A stretch of 64,000 nt of DNA, from NCBI RefSeq assembly GCF_900100315.1, contig NZ_FNFF01000020.1, positions 61,414 to 125,413 of the forward strand. Reading direction: 5' to 3'. Numbering within the stretch: the stretch's first letter is position 1; each line of letters starts with the position of its first letter. The notes below the pieces were generated by a model that was not told where the DNA came from, did not search any database, and saw only the letters and a program-made list of their open reading frames with translations. Made by a program: the position numbers and the translations under genes. This DNA comes from Streptomyces indicus. GTDB taxonomy: Bacteria > Actinomycetota > Actinomycetes > Streptomycetales > Streptomycetaceae. Below are positions 1 through 8,755 of this stretch, one piece after another.

Positions 1-2367
1 GTACGGGCGGGCGGTCTCGGTGGTGCCGTCGGGCAGCAGGATGCGGACCCGCTGGGTGAGGGCGTCCCTGAGCGGGGGCTGCGCGAGCAGGGCGAGGGCT
101 TCGGGCCAGCGGTCGTCGTCGACGAGGTCGAGGTCGCGTACGGCGATGAGCTCGGTGGCGACCGGCGGCACCGGGGTGTCGGGCAGCGCGTCGAGGAGGT
201 CCTCGCACCACACGTCCACCGCGTCGAGCAGTCCGGCGTCGTCGGGCTCGGCGAAGTCGCCCTCGCGCGGCTCGAGTTCGTCGGGGTCGAGGACGACGTC
301 CGTGGCCCGTACGAGCGCGAAGTCGGCCAGCACGCCGCAGGCGGCGAGGGGCTGCTCGCCCCAGCGGCCGGCCAGCTCGGCGTCGACCTCGGCGAGTTCG
401 CCGGGCCGGATCACCGAGGCGAAACGGCTGCCGGGCAGGACGAGTTCACCGGCCGGGGCGAGTTCGCCCTCGTCGTCGGGGAGCGCGAGCGCGCCGAGCC
501 AGGGTTCGTCGCCGGGCGCGAGGGCAGCGTCACGAGCGAGCCCGAGGACCACCTCGGCCAACTCCTCGGCGTCCAGGGCGTCTTCGTCCCACACATCGCC
601 GGTCGCTCCGTCGAGCGACGCCGCGACGGCGGTCCTGACCTGGGGCGTACGGAGCACGGCGCGCGGGGTGGCGGGCAGGGCGCCCAGCTTCTCCAGGAGC
701 GCGTGGGCGGCGTCGGGATGGGCGACCTTGAGGCCCAGGCGCGCCAACCGGTCGGCGTCCGAAGGGGTTTCGGCGGTGGGCAGCAGCACCTGGCGCGGGC
801 CGATGGTGGTCCGGCCGTCGGCGAGCGGCACCGGAAGGCCGGTCAGCCGGTCGGGGTCCACACCCGCCAGGGACTCGTAGAGCCTCCCCCACCAGCCGGC
901 CGCGCGCTCCAGGCCCGCAAGCCGGTCGATGGCGTCCTGCAACGGGACGCGGGCGACGCCCAGCGTGCGCAGCTCGGCGCGGCGCTCCAGGCCGGCCGGG
1001 AGGAGCGTCGGCAGCACCTCGGCGAGCACCCGTACGGTCTCGGCGCCCGCGCCCTCGACCACCTCGGCCTCGAACGGGCGCAGGGCGACGGGGAGTTCGT
1101 CGGCGTCGGCCGGCGCACTCGTGTCGGGCTGCGCACCCGTGAGGGCGGGCGGCAGGAACGCGGTGCGCGGCAGCAGCTCCAGGACCGCCGCCCGCAGCGC
1201 ACCGTCCAGCTCGCCCTTGCCGAGCGGGCCCGGCACGAGGTCGATCAGGCCGGTGGACACGGGCCGCCAGGCGCCGAGCAGTTCGGCGTACGCGGCGGCC
1301 GCGCGGCCCACGAGGAAGTCGGTGAGCGGGCCCGGCGCCACGTGCCGGCGGGTGGTGTCCAGCGGGAACGAGGCGATGAGCAGGGCCGGGACGCCGAGCG
1401 GTTCGTCGCTCGGGGTCGGGGCGTGCAGGACCGGCGCGGTGCGCGGGCGTTCGGGCGCGCCGTCGGCGCCGACGGGCACGGCCCAGGTGACGGACCAGTG
1501 CGGGCGCAGGCGCTCCTCGACCGGCCGGTCCGCCAGAAGCGCGGGGTCGGTCGGGCCGTGCTGCGTGACGGTGCGCCAGCGGGTGGTGCCGTCGCGGGTG
1601 TCCTCGATGCGGACGAGCCCGTCGTCCCCGGTGTGCCGGGTCAGGGTCCTGACCTCGTCGTCGGTCTCCACGACGACCTCGGCGAGGCCGGGCAGGGTGA
1701 GCAGCAGCGAGGCGTCCACGGCGGCGAGCAGCCGCTCCGCGAGGCCGGCCGCGGCGGCGTCGCGCAGCGGAAGCACCACGACGGTGTCGTACGAGGCGGG
1801 GGGCGCGCCCTCGGCGGCGAACGGCAGCCGAAGCAGCGGCACATGTCCCTCGCGGCGCCGCAACTCCTCGCCGAGCTCCGGGTGGTGGGCGGCCGTCTCC
1901 TGCGCGAGGGTGCGGGCCTCCCCGAGGGACCAGCGCACCCCGCCGGCCCGGCTCAGGACGGCCGGTTCGTCGGACACGGCGAGCACGGCCGCGAAGCCGA
2001 CGCCGAAGCGGCCGACGGCGCCCTGCGTGTCCTCGCGCTTGGCGCTGGCGCGCAGGGTGCTGAGGGATTCGACGCCGCGGGCGTCGAGCGGGGCGCCGGT
2101 GTTGGCGGCGGCCAGGGTCCGGTTCCTGAGCGTCAGGCGCAGCCGGCCCGGGGCGCCGGTGCGGGCCGCGGCGTCGGCGGCGTTCTGCGCCAACTCCACG
2201 ACGAGGCGGTCGCGGTAGCCGCCGAGTGCGAGGTCCTCCTCGGCGTTGGCGTCCTCACGGAACCGCGCCGCCGAGGCGGCCCAGGCGTCGAGCACACCTC
2301 TGCGCAGCCTCGCGGTGCCGAAGGGGTCCTGCCCTTCTTGTGCGGGGCGCACGGGCTTGCTCGTCAC
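1..2367 (-). CDS. Hsp90-like / sacsin N-terminal ATPase-type protein (C-terminus off window)
   Basis: A reading frame of 789 codons is open to the window edge, so the C-terminus is missing. The GTG at 2367 is the likely start and gives VTSKPVRPAQEGQDPFG. Around residues 56-66 lies VVELAQNAADAA, with the Glu58/Asn62 pair of a GHKL (Hsp90/sacsin) ATP-binding fold. About 70 residues later come an NTG turn and VGRFGVGFAAVL, matching the second glycine box. Streptomyces genomes carry such large sacsin-like ATPases of unknown client. A chaperone-like role is inferred from the fold only. It reads in the same direction as the DUF3027 gene upstream, 134 bp away. Confidence 0.8.
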   Translation of the reverse strand, partial: MTSKPVRPAQEGQDPFGTARLRRGVLDAWAASAARFREDANAEEDLALGGYRDRLVVELAQNAADAAARTGAPGRLRLTLRNRTLAAANTGAPLDARGVESLSTLRASAKREDTQGAVGRFGVGFAAVLAVSDEPAVLSRAGGVRWSLGEARTLAQETAAHHPELGEELRRREGHVPLLRLPFAAEGAPPASYDTVVVLPLRDAAAAGLAERLLAAVDASLLLTLPGLAEVVVETDDEVRTLTRHTGDDGLVRIEDTRDGTTRWRTVTQHGPTDPALLADRPVEERLRPHWSVTWAVPVGADGAPERPRTAPVLHAPTPSDEPLGVPALLIASFPLDTTRRHVAPGPLTDFLVGRAAAAYAELLGAWRPVSTGLIDLVPGPLGKGELDGALRAAVLELLPRTAFLPPALTGAQPDTSAPADADELPVALRPFEAEVVEGAGAETVRVLAEVLPTLLPAGLERRAELRTLGVARVPLQDAIDRLAGLERAAGWWGRLYESLAGVDPDRLTGLPVPLADGRTTIGPRQVLLPTAETPSDADRLARLGLKVAHPDAAHALLEKLGALPATPRAVLRTPQVRTAVAASLDGATGDVWDEDALDAEELAEVVLGLARDAALAPGDEPWLGALALPDDEGELAPAGELVLPGSRFASVIRPGELAEVDAELAGRWGEQPLAACGVLADFALVRATDVVLDPDELEPREGDFAEPDDAGLLDAVDVWCEDLLDALPDTPVPPVATELIAVRDLDLVDDDRWPEALALLAQPPLRDALTQRVRILLPDGTTETARPY

Positions 2368-2501
2368 GGGGTGACCTTCCGGGTCGGGGGCTGCCTGGGT
2401 TCCGGCTGGAGTGACGGTACCGCCTGGGAACCCGGGGTCCCCGCCCGCACCTCAGCCCGGACTCGCCCGCACCCGGGAGCGCGCCCGCCCCCGGGAGCCC
2501 G

Positions 2502-3425
2502 TTACGAGTGCCCCAGATCCTCCGCGGCACCGGCGCCCACCGACACCGAACCCGAATCGGCGTCCGGGCGCAGCGGCAGCGGGTCCACGTGGAACTCGTC
2601 GATCACCGGCTGCGAGGGCGTCGGCGGCTTCGGCATGACGGCCGCCTCGGAGTGCCCGCCGCAGCCGTACGAGAGCGAGACCACGTGGCCGTCCGCCGGG
2701 CCGAACTCGTTGGCGCAGACGCCGAAGGCCTGCCGCAGGGAGCCGCTGAGCGGGACGAGGAAGCCGCAGGAGACGCAGGAGGCCGGAGCGGCCTGCGCCA
2801 TCGGGGTCTTCGCGCCGAAGTTCTCGTCCCAGCGGTCGGCCGCCACGTGCAGCCCGTACCGCGAGAGGACCCGGGCCCGGCGCATGCCGAGCTCCTCGGC
2901 CACCGCGGAGATGGAGCCGCGCGAGGGCGCGGCGGGCAGCTCGGCGGGCGAGCCGTCGGTGACCTCGGCGTCCTCGGCCTCGACGAGCTCGGCCATCTCC
3001 TCGGAGACCACCGAGTTCGGCGGCGGCGCGTCCTCGCCGGTGAAGCCCGGCTCCAGGCGCAGGTCGTCCGCCTCGGTCGGGAGCAGGTCGCCGGGGCCCA
3101 TGTCGCCGGGGCGCAGCCGCTCGCTCCACGGCACCCACTCGGGGGCGAGCAGGGCGTCGGGGCCGGGCAGCAGCACCGTTTCGTCCAGGGTGACGAACTT
3201 CGCGCGGGAGGCGCGGGCGACGGTCACCGCCCAGCGCCAGCCGCGGTAGCCCGGCTCCTTGCACTCGAAGAAGTGGGTGACGACCCGGTCCCCTTCGGCG
3301 ATCGCGGAGACGTGCTCTCCGACGACGCCCGGGTAGGCGGCCTCCTCGGCGGCCTCCCTCGCAAGGTCGACCGCCTCGGCGCACAGGCGGTCGGGGGTGC
3401 GGCTTCGCGTTGTCGCTGCGCTCAC
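2502..3425 (-). CDS. DUF3027 family protein
   Basis: A 307-aa protein beginning at a GTG (VSAATTRSRTPDRLCAEAV), preceded by GGAGAG about 11 nt upstream. The frame stays open further upstream, but that extension is Arg-rich and looks non-coding. The body matches my recollection of DUF3027, an actinobacterial family without known function. Near the C-terminus there is a Cys/His cluster (CVSCGFLVPL, then CAN, then YGCGGHSE) that could bind a metal. No membrane segment or signal peptide is visible. It lies upstream of, and co-oriented with, the sacsin-like ATPase, so the two could be cotranscribed. Confidence 0.75.
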   Translation of the reverse strand: MSAATTRSRTPDRLCAEAVDLAREAAEEAAYPGVVGEHVSAIAEGDRVVTHFFECKEPGYRGWRWAVTVARASRAKFVTLDETVLLPGPDALLAPEWVPWSERLRPGDMGPGDLLPTEADDLRLEPGFTGEDAPPPNSVVSEEMAELVEAEDAEVTDGSPAELPAAPSRGSISAVAEELGMRRARVLSRYGLHVAADRWDENFGAKTPMAQAAPASCVSCGFLVPLSGSLRQAFGVCANEFGPADGHVVSLSYGCGGHSEAAVMPKPPTPSQPVIDEFHVDPLPLRPDADSGSVSVGAGAAEDLGHS

Positions 3426-3763
3426 AGGTATCGCTTCTCTCCTACGCCGTGTCTTCGGGTGCGCCGGCTTCCGGCGACGGGGGCGGACGGAGCGGACCAG
3501 GGGACCGCGTCGACGTCCGCGCCCGGTCACTCTCGGGCGCACCTACGCCATCCATTCTGCGGGATCGCGAAGAGGCGCGCGGCCAAGACCAACCGCCGCA
3601 GGCGCGCTACGCACGCTACCCCCTCCGAGGGCCGAGGCCCACACGGCCTCGTCGACCCGTTCCGCGAAGGGGTGCCGGACGCGGGGAAACGCGGCCGGGT
3701 CCGCGGCAGGGATCAGGCGTCCGGACGGGGTGAGCGCCGGGCGCGTTGGGGCACTATGTCGGG
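3426..3763. other. 338-bp divergent intergenic region, no gene supported
   Basis: This lies between the divergent starts of the DUF3027 gene and the MFS gene and should hold both promoters. Short reading frames exist on both strands, but all are Arg/Pro/Gly-rich with no ribosome site or recognisable domain. I see no convincing operator or hairpin. Confidence 0.5.
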
Positions 3764-5143
3764 GTGACCATTTCGGGCTCACGTGCTTCGGGGAATGCGG
3801 TGCGCAAGGCGGGCCGGGCCGCAGGCCGCGTCCTGAGCGCGCCCTTTGCGAAAACGGGACGCGGGATCCGCAAGGTCACCAGCGCGCACGGCGCGGGCGA
3901 GTCCGGGCTCGGCAAGCTCATCGAGCTGCACGCGGTGAACAGCGCGGGCGACATGCTCGTCACCGTCGCCCTCGCCTCCACCGTCTTCTTCTCCGTGCCG
4001 ACCGACGAGGCCCGCGGGCGCGTCGCGCTCTACCTCGCCATCACAATGGCCCCCTTCACGCTGCTCGCCCCGGTGATCGGCCCGCTGCTCGACCGCATCC
4101 CGCACGGCCGCCGCGCGGCGATGGCCGCGGCGATGCTGGCCCGCGCGCTGCTCGCGCTGATGCTGGCGGGCGCGGTGGTCGCCGGGACGCTCGAGCTGTA
4201 TCCGGCGGCGCTCGGGGTGCTGGTCGCGTCGAAGGCGTACGGGGTGGTCAGAAGCGCCGTCGTGCCGCGGCTGCTTCCGCCGGCGTTCTCGCTGGTGAAG
4301 GCGAACTCGCGGGTGACGCTCGGCGGGCTGCTCGCGACCGGACTCGCGGCACCGGTCGGCGCGGGCCTGCACCAGCTCGGGCCGCGCTGGCCGCTGTACG
4401 CGGCGTTCTCGCTCTTCGTCGTCGGCACCTTCCTGTCCTTCACGCTGCCCCACAAGGTGGACTCGGCCAAGGGCGAGGACCGGGCGCTGCTCGCCGCCGA
4501 CGAGGACCATCTGCATCTCGGGCAGCAGCGGGAGTACGGGAAGAAGCCGGGCCTCAGGACCGTCGGTCCGGCCGTCACGCACGCGCTCGCGGCGAACGCG
4601 GGGCTGCGCTGCCTGTCCGGGTTCCTGATCTTCTTCCTGGCGTTCCTGCTGCGCGAGCACCCCTTCGACGGGCAGAGCGCCGCCGTCTCGCTGGGCATGG
4701 TCGCGGTGGCGGCCGGGCTCGGGAACGCGCTGGGCACGGCGGTCGGCGCGGCGCTGCGGGGCCGGGCGCCCGAGCTGATCGTGGTGACGGTGGGCGCGGT
4801 GGCCACCGGTGTCGCGGTCACCGCGGCCGTGTTCTTCGGCGCCCCGCTGGTGGCCGCGCTCGGCGCGGTCACGGGCGCGGCCCAGGCCCTGGCGAAGCTG
4901 GCGCTCGACGCGCTGATCCAGCGCGATGTGCCGGAACTGGTCCGCAACTCCGCCTTCGCCCGCTCCGAGACCCTGCTCCAGATGGCGTGGGTGGTGGGCG
5001 GCGCGATCGGCATCGTGCTCCCGCTGCACGGGGTGCTCGGCTTCGCCGTGGCCGCCGCGCTGGTCGGCACGTCCTGGCTGCTGACCGTACGGGGACTGCT
5101 CGGCGCGGCCCGCCACGGGCCCGCCCGCCCGCGGGTGGCGTGA
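3764..5143 (+). CDS. MFS transporter
   Basis: A 459-aa protein from the GTG at 3764 (VTISGSRASGNAVRKAGRAAGRV). A TTG six codons earlier is also possible. After a basic cytoplasmic N-terminus of about 50 residues there are roughly ten to twelve hydrophobic segments. The cytoplasmic loop after helix 2 carries DRIPHGRR, the MFS motif-A region. A long charged central loop (KVDSAKGEDRALLAADEDHLHL) separates the two halves. The substrate cannot be told. It is followed after 59 bp by the DUF2771 lipoprotein on the same strand. Confidence 0.8.
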   Translation: MTISGSRASGNAVRKAGRAAGRVLSAPFAKTGRGIRKVTSAHGAGESGLGKLIELHAVNSAGDMLVTVALASTVFFSVPTDEARGRVALYLAITMAPFTLLAPVIGPLLDRIPHGRRAAMAAAMLARALLALMLAGAVVAGTLELYPAALGVLVASKAYGVVRSAVVPRLLPPAFSLVKANSRVTLGGLLATGLAAPVGAGLHQLGPRWPLYAAFSLFVVGTFLSFTLPHKVDSAKGEDRALLAADEDHLHLGQQREYGKKPGLRTVGPAVTHALAANAGLRCLSGFLIFFLAFLLREHPFDGQSAAVSLGMVAVAAGLGNALGTAVGAALRGRAPELIVVTVGAVATGVAVTAAVFFGAPLVAALGAVTGAAQALAKLALDALIQRDVPELVRNSAFARSETLLQMAWVVGGAIGIVLPLHGVLGFAVAAALVGTSWLLTVRGLLGAARHGPARPRVA

Positions 5144-5202
5144 GGATCGCCACGCCGTACCCACCTGGCCGTCCGTCCCTGCCCTCCCGATAGCCTTCGG
5201 CC

Positions 5203-5691
5203 ATGACCTCCCTGCGCTTCTCCGCCAAGGGCCGCCGCGTCGCGGCCACGCTTGGCGCCGTTTCGGCCGGCCTGCTCGTGCTCTCCGCGTGCGAGAAGCC
5301 GAGCCCCGTCGCGACCGTCACCTTCGGCAGCGACTCGGTGTCGACCGACGCGACCTGCTACGAGCACGACAAGAACCTCCCGATGGCCGAGGCCGCCAAG
5401 TGCGCCCTCAAGAAGTCCTCGAAGACCATCAAGGTCAGCCAGGGCGAGACGCTGCGCGTCGGGGTCGACCCGAAGGTCGCCGAGACCGGCTGGTCGCTGT
5501 GGATCAACGGCCAGCAGGCCACGAACCCGTACAAGAAGACGTACTACTCCTTCGAGGGCATCGATCTGTTCGCGCCCCAGCAGGGCCAGCCCGCCCCCAA
5601 GACCCTCTACGTGAGCGTCGTCGAGCAGAACGAGCGCGGCGACAAGGTCAAGGGCGTGTGGAACTTCAAGCTCGAGAACGCCGACGCGTAA
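5203..5691 (+). CDS. DUF2771 family lipoprotein
   Basis: A 162-aa protein starting MTSLRFSAKGRRVAATLG. It has a lipoprotein signal peptide ending in the lipobox LVLSAC, with the lipidated cysteine at residue 30. The mature part is a compact, hydrophilic domain that I recognise as DUF2771, an actinobacterial secreted family without assigned function. It sits 10 bp upstream of mqnB and may share a transcript with it. A link to menaquinone synthesis is suggested only by position. Confidence 0.75.
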   Translation: MTSLRFSAKGRRVAATLGAVSAGLLVLSACEKPSPVATVTFGSDSVSTDATCYEHDKNLPMAEAAKCALKKSSKTIKVSQGETLRVGVDPKVAETGWSLWINGQQATNPYKKTYYSFEGIDLFAPQQGQPAPKTLYVSVVEQNERGDKVKGVWNFKLENADA

Positions 5692-5701
5692 GCAGCACGG
5701 C

Positions 5702-6352
5702 GTGCGCATCCTGGTCGTGACCGCGGTGCCGGCGGAGGCGGAGGCCGTCACCGCCGGCGCGCCGGGCCCGGACGTGATCGCCGCGGGCGTGGGCCCCGCG
5801 GCCGCCGCCGCGGCCACCGCCCGTGAGCTGACCGCCGCCGCACTCGGCGGCCGGCCCTACGGGCTCGTCGTCTCCGCCGGCATCGGCGGCGGGTTCGCCC
5901 CCGCCGCCCCGGTCGGCTCCCTCGCCGTCTCCGACGCGATCGTCGCCGCCGACCTGGGCGCCGAGACCCCCGAGGGCTTCGTGCCCGTCACGGACCTCGG
6001 CTTCGGCCTGGTCCGCCACGAGCCGCCCGCGTCCCTCGTACGGGCGCTCGCCGCCGCCACCGGGGCCCGCACCGGCCCCGTGCTCACCGTCTCCACGGTC
6101 ACCGGGTCCGCTGCCCGCGCGCAGGAGTTGGCCGCGCGCCACCCCGGCGCGCTGATCGAGGCGATGGAGGGCTTCGGAGTCGCCGAAGCCGCCGCCGCGC
6201 AGGGCCTCGCGGCCGTCGAGATACGCGCCGTCTCCAACCCGGTCGGCCCGCGCGACCGTTCCGCCTGGCGGATCGGCGACGCGCTGAAGGCGCTCACGGA
6301 CGGGTTCGGGAAGGCGGCGCCCGTACTGGAGAGTTGGAACCCGTATGACTGA
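5702..6352 (+). CDS. mqnB: futalosine hydrolase MqnB
   Basis: A 216-aa protein from a GTG (VRILVVTAVPAEAEAV). MqnB is a nucleoside hydrolase of the phosphorylase fold that removes hypoxanthine from futalosine, the second step of the futalosine menaquinone route. Family features seen here are the N-terminal VVTAVPAEAEAV strand, the GLVVSAGIGGGF motif and the late EAMEGFGVAEAA segment, whose Glu contacts the ribose in this superfamily. Its last 8 bp overlap the start of mqnD, which fixes the pathway assignment. No clear Shine-Dalgarno precedes the GTG, which lies 10 bp after the lipoprotein stop. Confidence 0.92.
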   Translation: MRILVVTAVPAEAEAVTAGAPGPDVIAAGVGPAAAAAATARELTAAALGGRPYGLVVSAGIGGGFAPAAPVGSLAVSDAIVAADLGAETPEGFVPVTDLGFGLVRHEPPASLVRALAAATGARTGPVLTVSTVTGSAARAQELAARHPGALIEAMEGFGVAEAAAAQGLAAVEIRAVSNPVGPRDRSAWRIGDALKALTDGFGKAAPVLESWNPYD

Positions 6353-7205
6353 CATCGCCGCGCGGCCGCTGAAGATCGCCTACTCGCCCTGCCCCAACGA
6401 CACCTTCGTGTTCCACGCCTGGGCGCACGGTCTGGTGCCGGGGGCGCCCGAGCTCGACGTGACCTTCGCGGACATCGACATCACCAACGGGATGGCCGAG
6501 CGCGGGGAGTTCGACCTCCTCAAGGTCTCCTACGCGGTGCTGCCCTACGTGCTCGACGAGTACGCGCTGCTGCCCTGCGGCGGTGCGCTGGGCCGGGGCT
6601 GCGGGCCGCTGGTGCTCACGCGCGAGCCGGACGTGGACCTCACGGGGAAGACGGTCGCGGTGCCGAGCGAGAAGTCCACGGCGTATCTGCTGTTCCGGCT
6701 GTGGGCGGCGGACACCCTGAAGGACGGCGGCGTGGGCGAGATCGTCGTGCTGCCCTTCCACGAGATCATGCCCGCCGTGCGCGACGGCCGCGTGGACGCC
6801 GGCCTCGTCATCCACGAGGCGCGCTTCACGTATCAGAATTACGGCCTGCACTGCCTGGCCGACATGGGCGTGCACTGGGAGCGGACCACCGGCCTGCCGA
6901 TCCCGCTCGGCGCGATCATCGCGAAGCGCTCGCTCGGCGAGGAGACCCTGAAGTCACTTGCGGACGCGGCCCGTACGTCGGTGCGGATGGCCTGGGACGA
7001 CCCCGAGGCCTCGCGCGCGTACGTCCTGGAGCACGCGCAGGAGATGGATCCGGCGGTGGCCGACCAGCACATCGGCCTGTACGTCAACGAGTTCACGGCC
7101 GACCTCGGCGAGGACGGGCACGCGGCGATCCGCGGACTGCTCACACGCGCCGCGGCCGAGGGGCTCGTCCCGCCCCTCGGCCGCGATGCGCTGGACTTGA
7201 TCTAG
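6345..7205 (+). CDS. mqnD: 1,4-dihydroxy-6-naphthoate synthase MqnD
   Basis: A 286-aa protein of normal family length. MqnD converts cyclic dehypoxanthinyl futalosine to 1,4-dihydroxy-6-naphthoate in menaquinone synthesis and has a periplasmic-binding-protein-like fold. The N-terminal IAYSPCPNDTFVFHAW is the family signature, followed by the ligand-binding stretch ITNGMAERGEFDLLKVSYAV. It is translationally coupled to mqnB by an ATG that overlaps the mqnB stop by 8 bp. The TAG stop directly abuts the stop codon of the convergent cold-shock gene. MqnA and MqnC are not in this window. Confidence 0.95.
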   Translation: MTDIAARPLKIAYSPCPNDTFVFHAWAHGLVPGAPELDVTFADIDITNGMAERGEFDLLKVSYAVLPYVLDEYALLPCGGALGRGCGPLVLTREPDVDLTGKTVAVPSEKSTAYLLFRLWAADTLKDGGVGEIVVLPFHEIMPAVRDGRVDAGLVIHEARFTYQNYGLHCLADMGVHWERTTGLPIPLGAIIAKRSLGEETLKSLADAARTSVRMAWDDPEASRAYVLEHAQEMDPAVADQHIGLYVNEFTADLGEDGHAAIRGLLTRAAAEGLVPPLGRDALDLI

Positions 7206-7589
7206 CTAGACGTCGAGCTGGTCCGCCACCGCCCGCAGCATGCCGGCGATCTTCGCGCCGGAGGCCTTGTCGGGGTAGCGGCCGCGCTCCAGCTGCTGCG
7301 TCACGTTCTCCAGGAGTGTGGTCAGGTCCTGCACGATCGACGCCAGTTCGTCGGGCTTGCGGCGGGTGGCCGCGGCCACCGACGGCGTCGGGTCGAGCAG
7401 GGTCACGGAGAGGGCCTGGTCGCCGCGCTGGCCGGCGACCACGCCGAACTCCACGCGCTGGCCGGGCTTGAGCGAGTCGACGCCGGCGGGCAGCACGGAT
7501 GAGTGCACGAAGACGTCGCCGCCGTCATCGCGGGAGAGGAAGCCGAAGCCCTTCTCGCTGTTGAACCACTTGACCTTGCCGGTAGGCAC
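7206..7589 (-). CDS. cold-shock domain protein with C-terminal helical extension
   Basis: A 127-aa protein starting at a GTG (PTGKVKWFNSEKGFGF). Residues 1-66 form a cold-shock domain with both RNA-binding motifs: KGFGF and DVFVHSSVL. Unlike the 67-aa CspA type at 45.5 kb, it continues for about 60 residues. These include a basic ATRRKPDELASIVQDLTTLLENVTQQLERG stretch that looks amphipathic and may mediate oligomerisation. Such extended CSD proteins are common in actinobacteria; their targets are unknown. Its stop abuts that of the convergent mqnD gene. Confidence 0.88.
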   Translation of the reverse strand: MPTGKVKWFNSEKGFGFLSRDDGGDVFVHSSVLPAGVDSLKPGQRVEFGVVAGQRGDQALSVTLLDPTPSVAAATRRKPDELASIVQDLTTLLENVTQQLERGRYPDKASGAKIAGMLRAVADQLDV

Positions 7590-7781
7590 GTCTGTCCGTC
7601 CTCGTCGTCTGCTGTTCCGGGGCCGGCCGCGATACGCGGCGGCGGAAAAAACGGCTCTTGATAGCACTGCAGCGGGTCCGAAGAACCCGCCGACACCAAG
7701 ACTATTGGCAACGGCGCGCCTGACAAGCCCGCTTTTCACGGTGCCCGCCGGCCCCTGTCCGCTGGGAACTACCCTGGTCGC

Positions 7782-8021
7782 GTGAGCAACACACCTTCAG
7801 GACCCGGCGACCGGCTCGTACGGGTCGGCGCGATCATCTTCCTCATCGGGACGGTGGCCACTTTGGCCACGGTCGCCCCTTTGTTCCTCGGCACGGAGCC
7901 TTTCCCGCCCGTGGCGTACGCCGTGTGCATGCTGATGGGCGTCGGCTTCGCGGTCGCCGGGGCGGGCGTCCTCAAGTCGATCGCAGTGCAGCGCCGTCAG
8001 GCGCGCGCAGCCGCCGAGTAG
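7782..8021 (+). CDS. small two-helix membrane protein
   Basis: A 79-aa protein from a GTG (VSNTPSGPGDRLVRVG). Two hydrophobic segments, about residues 15-36 and 43-64, flank a short PFPPV loop. The tail (QRRQARAAAE) is basic and probably cytoplasmic. I know no function; similar small proteins are conserved in Streptomyces. Its last 25 bp overlap the 3' end of the convergent HAD hydrolase gene. Confidence 0.65.
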   Translation: MSNTPSGPGDRLVRVGAIIFLIGTVATLATVAPLFLGTEPFPPVAYAVCMLMGVGFAVAGAGVLKSIAVQRRQARAAAE

Positions 8022-8638
8022 GACGCGAACCAGGCGGGGAACGCGACGAGGTCCGCCAGGACCACGTCCGCGCCCTCCGCGCGCAGCTCCTCCGCCGAGC
8101 AGGGGCCGGTCGGCACCGCCACCGACAGGGCGCCCGCGACACGTGCGCCCCGCACGTCGCCGAGGTGGTCGCCGACGTAGACCGAGGCGCCGTACTCCTT
8201 GAGCGCCTCGGCCTTGGCCTCCGCCCACAGCCAGCCGATCACGGCGTCCGGCTCGATGCCCAGGTGGTCGAGGTGGAGCTTGGCGCTCGGCTCGTGCTTC
8301 GCGGTGACGACGATCGCCCGGCCGCCGGCCGCGCGGACCGCGGCGACGGCCTCGCGGGCGCCGGGCATCGCCGGCGACGGCGTGATCGCGTATGTGGGGT
8401 ACATCTCACGGTAGCGATCGGCGAGCGCGGGGATCTCCTCGGCAGGGAACCAGTGCGCCAGCTCGTGTTCGAGGGGCGGGCCGAGCCGGCTGACCACGAG
8501 GTCCGCGTCGATCGGGACGCCCGTCTCGGCGGCCAGCGCCTCCCAGCAGACCTTGATCCCCGGCCGTGAGTCGATCAAGGTCATGTCGAGGTCGAAGCCG
8601 ACGGTGAGCGGGGGCTGCGGGCGCGCGTTCGAGGTCAT
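7997..8638 (-). CDS. HAD-family hydrolase (phosphatase)
   Basis: A 213-aa protein starting MTSNARPQPPLTVGFDLDMTLIDSRPG. Motif I (DLDMTL) holds the nucleophile and acid/base Asp pair. Motif II is the IVVTAK stretch, with the following Lys in AKHEPSAK. Motif IV is VYVGDHLGDV. The helical cap between motifs I and II fits the phosphoglycolate phosphatase-like group; the physiological substrate is unknown. The ATG at 8638 is preferred because the upstream frame is non-coding in character. It diverges from the siderophore permease operon across a 117-bp gap. Confidence 0.82.
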   Translation of the reverse strand: MTSNARPQPPLTVGFDLDMTLIDSRPGIKVCWEALAAETGVPIDADLVVSRLGPPLEHELAHWFPAEEIPALADRYREMYPTYAITPSPAMPGAREAVAAVRAAGGRAIVVTAKHEPSAKLHLDHLGIEPDAVIGWLWAEAKAEALKEYGASVYVGDHLGDVRGARVAGALSVAVPTGPCSAEELRAEGADVVLADLVAFPAWFASYSAAARA

Positions 8639-8692
8639 GGGGCCATTGTCACCGGGTGGGTGCGGGTCCGGTCCGGGTGTCCGAGTTCTAGA

Positions 8693-8708
8693 CTTAGGCC
8701 ACCCTGAG
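8693..8708. promoter_or_regulatory. possible DmdR/IdeR iron box (weak)
   Basis: TTAGGCCACCCTGAG, with imperfect arms CTTAGG and CCTGAG, lies about 50 bp before the siderophore permease operon. It keeps about 11 of 19 positions of the actinobacterial iron box as I recall it. That is a weak match, and the position is the main reason to list it. Confidence 0.3.
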
Positions 8709-8755
8709 CTCGAACGAACACGCGGCGTGACGCCCGTAACGCAGAAAAGGGCACG

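Noticed and set aside
703..3249. Long open frame on the + strand (848 codons)
   Set aside because: It runs antisense over the sacsin-like and DUF3027 genes and its product is Arg/Gly/Glu-rich filler; a G+C-driven shadow.
4030..5817. Long open frame on the - strand over the MFS, lipoprotein and mqnB genes
   Set aside because: Low-complexity Ala/Thr/Ser/Arg translation, no domains, opposite to recognised genes.
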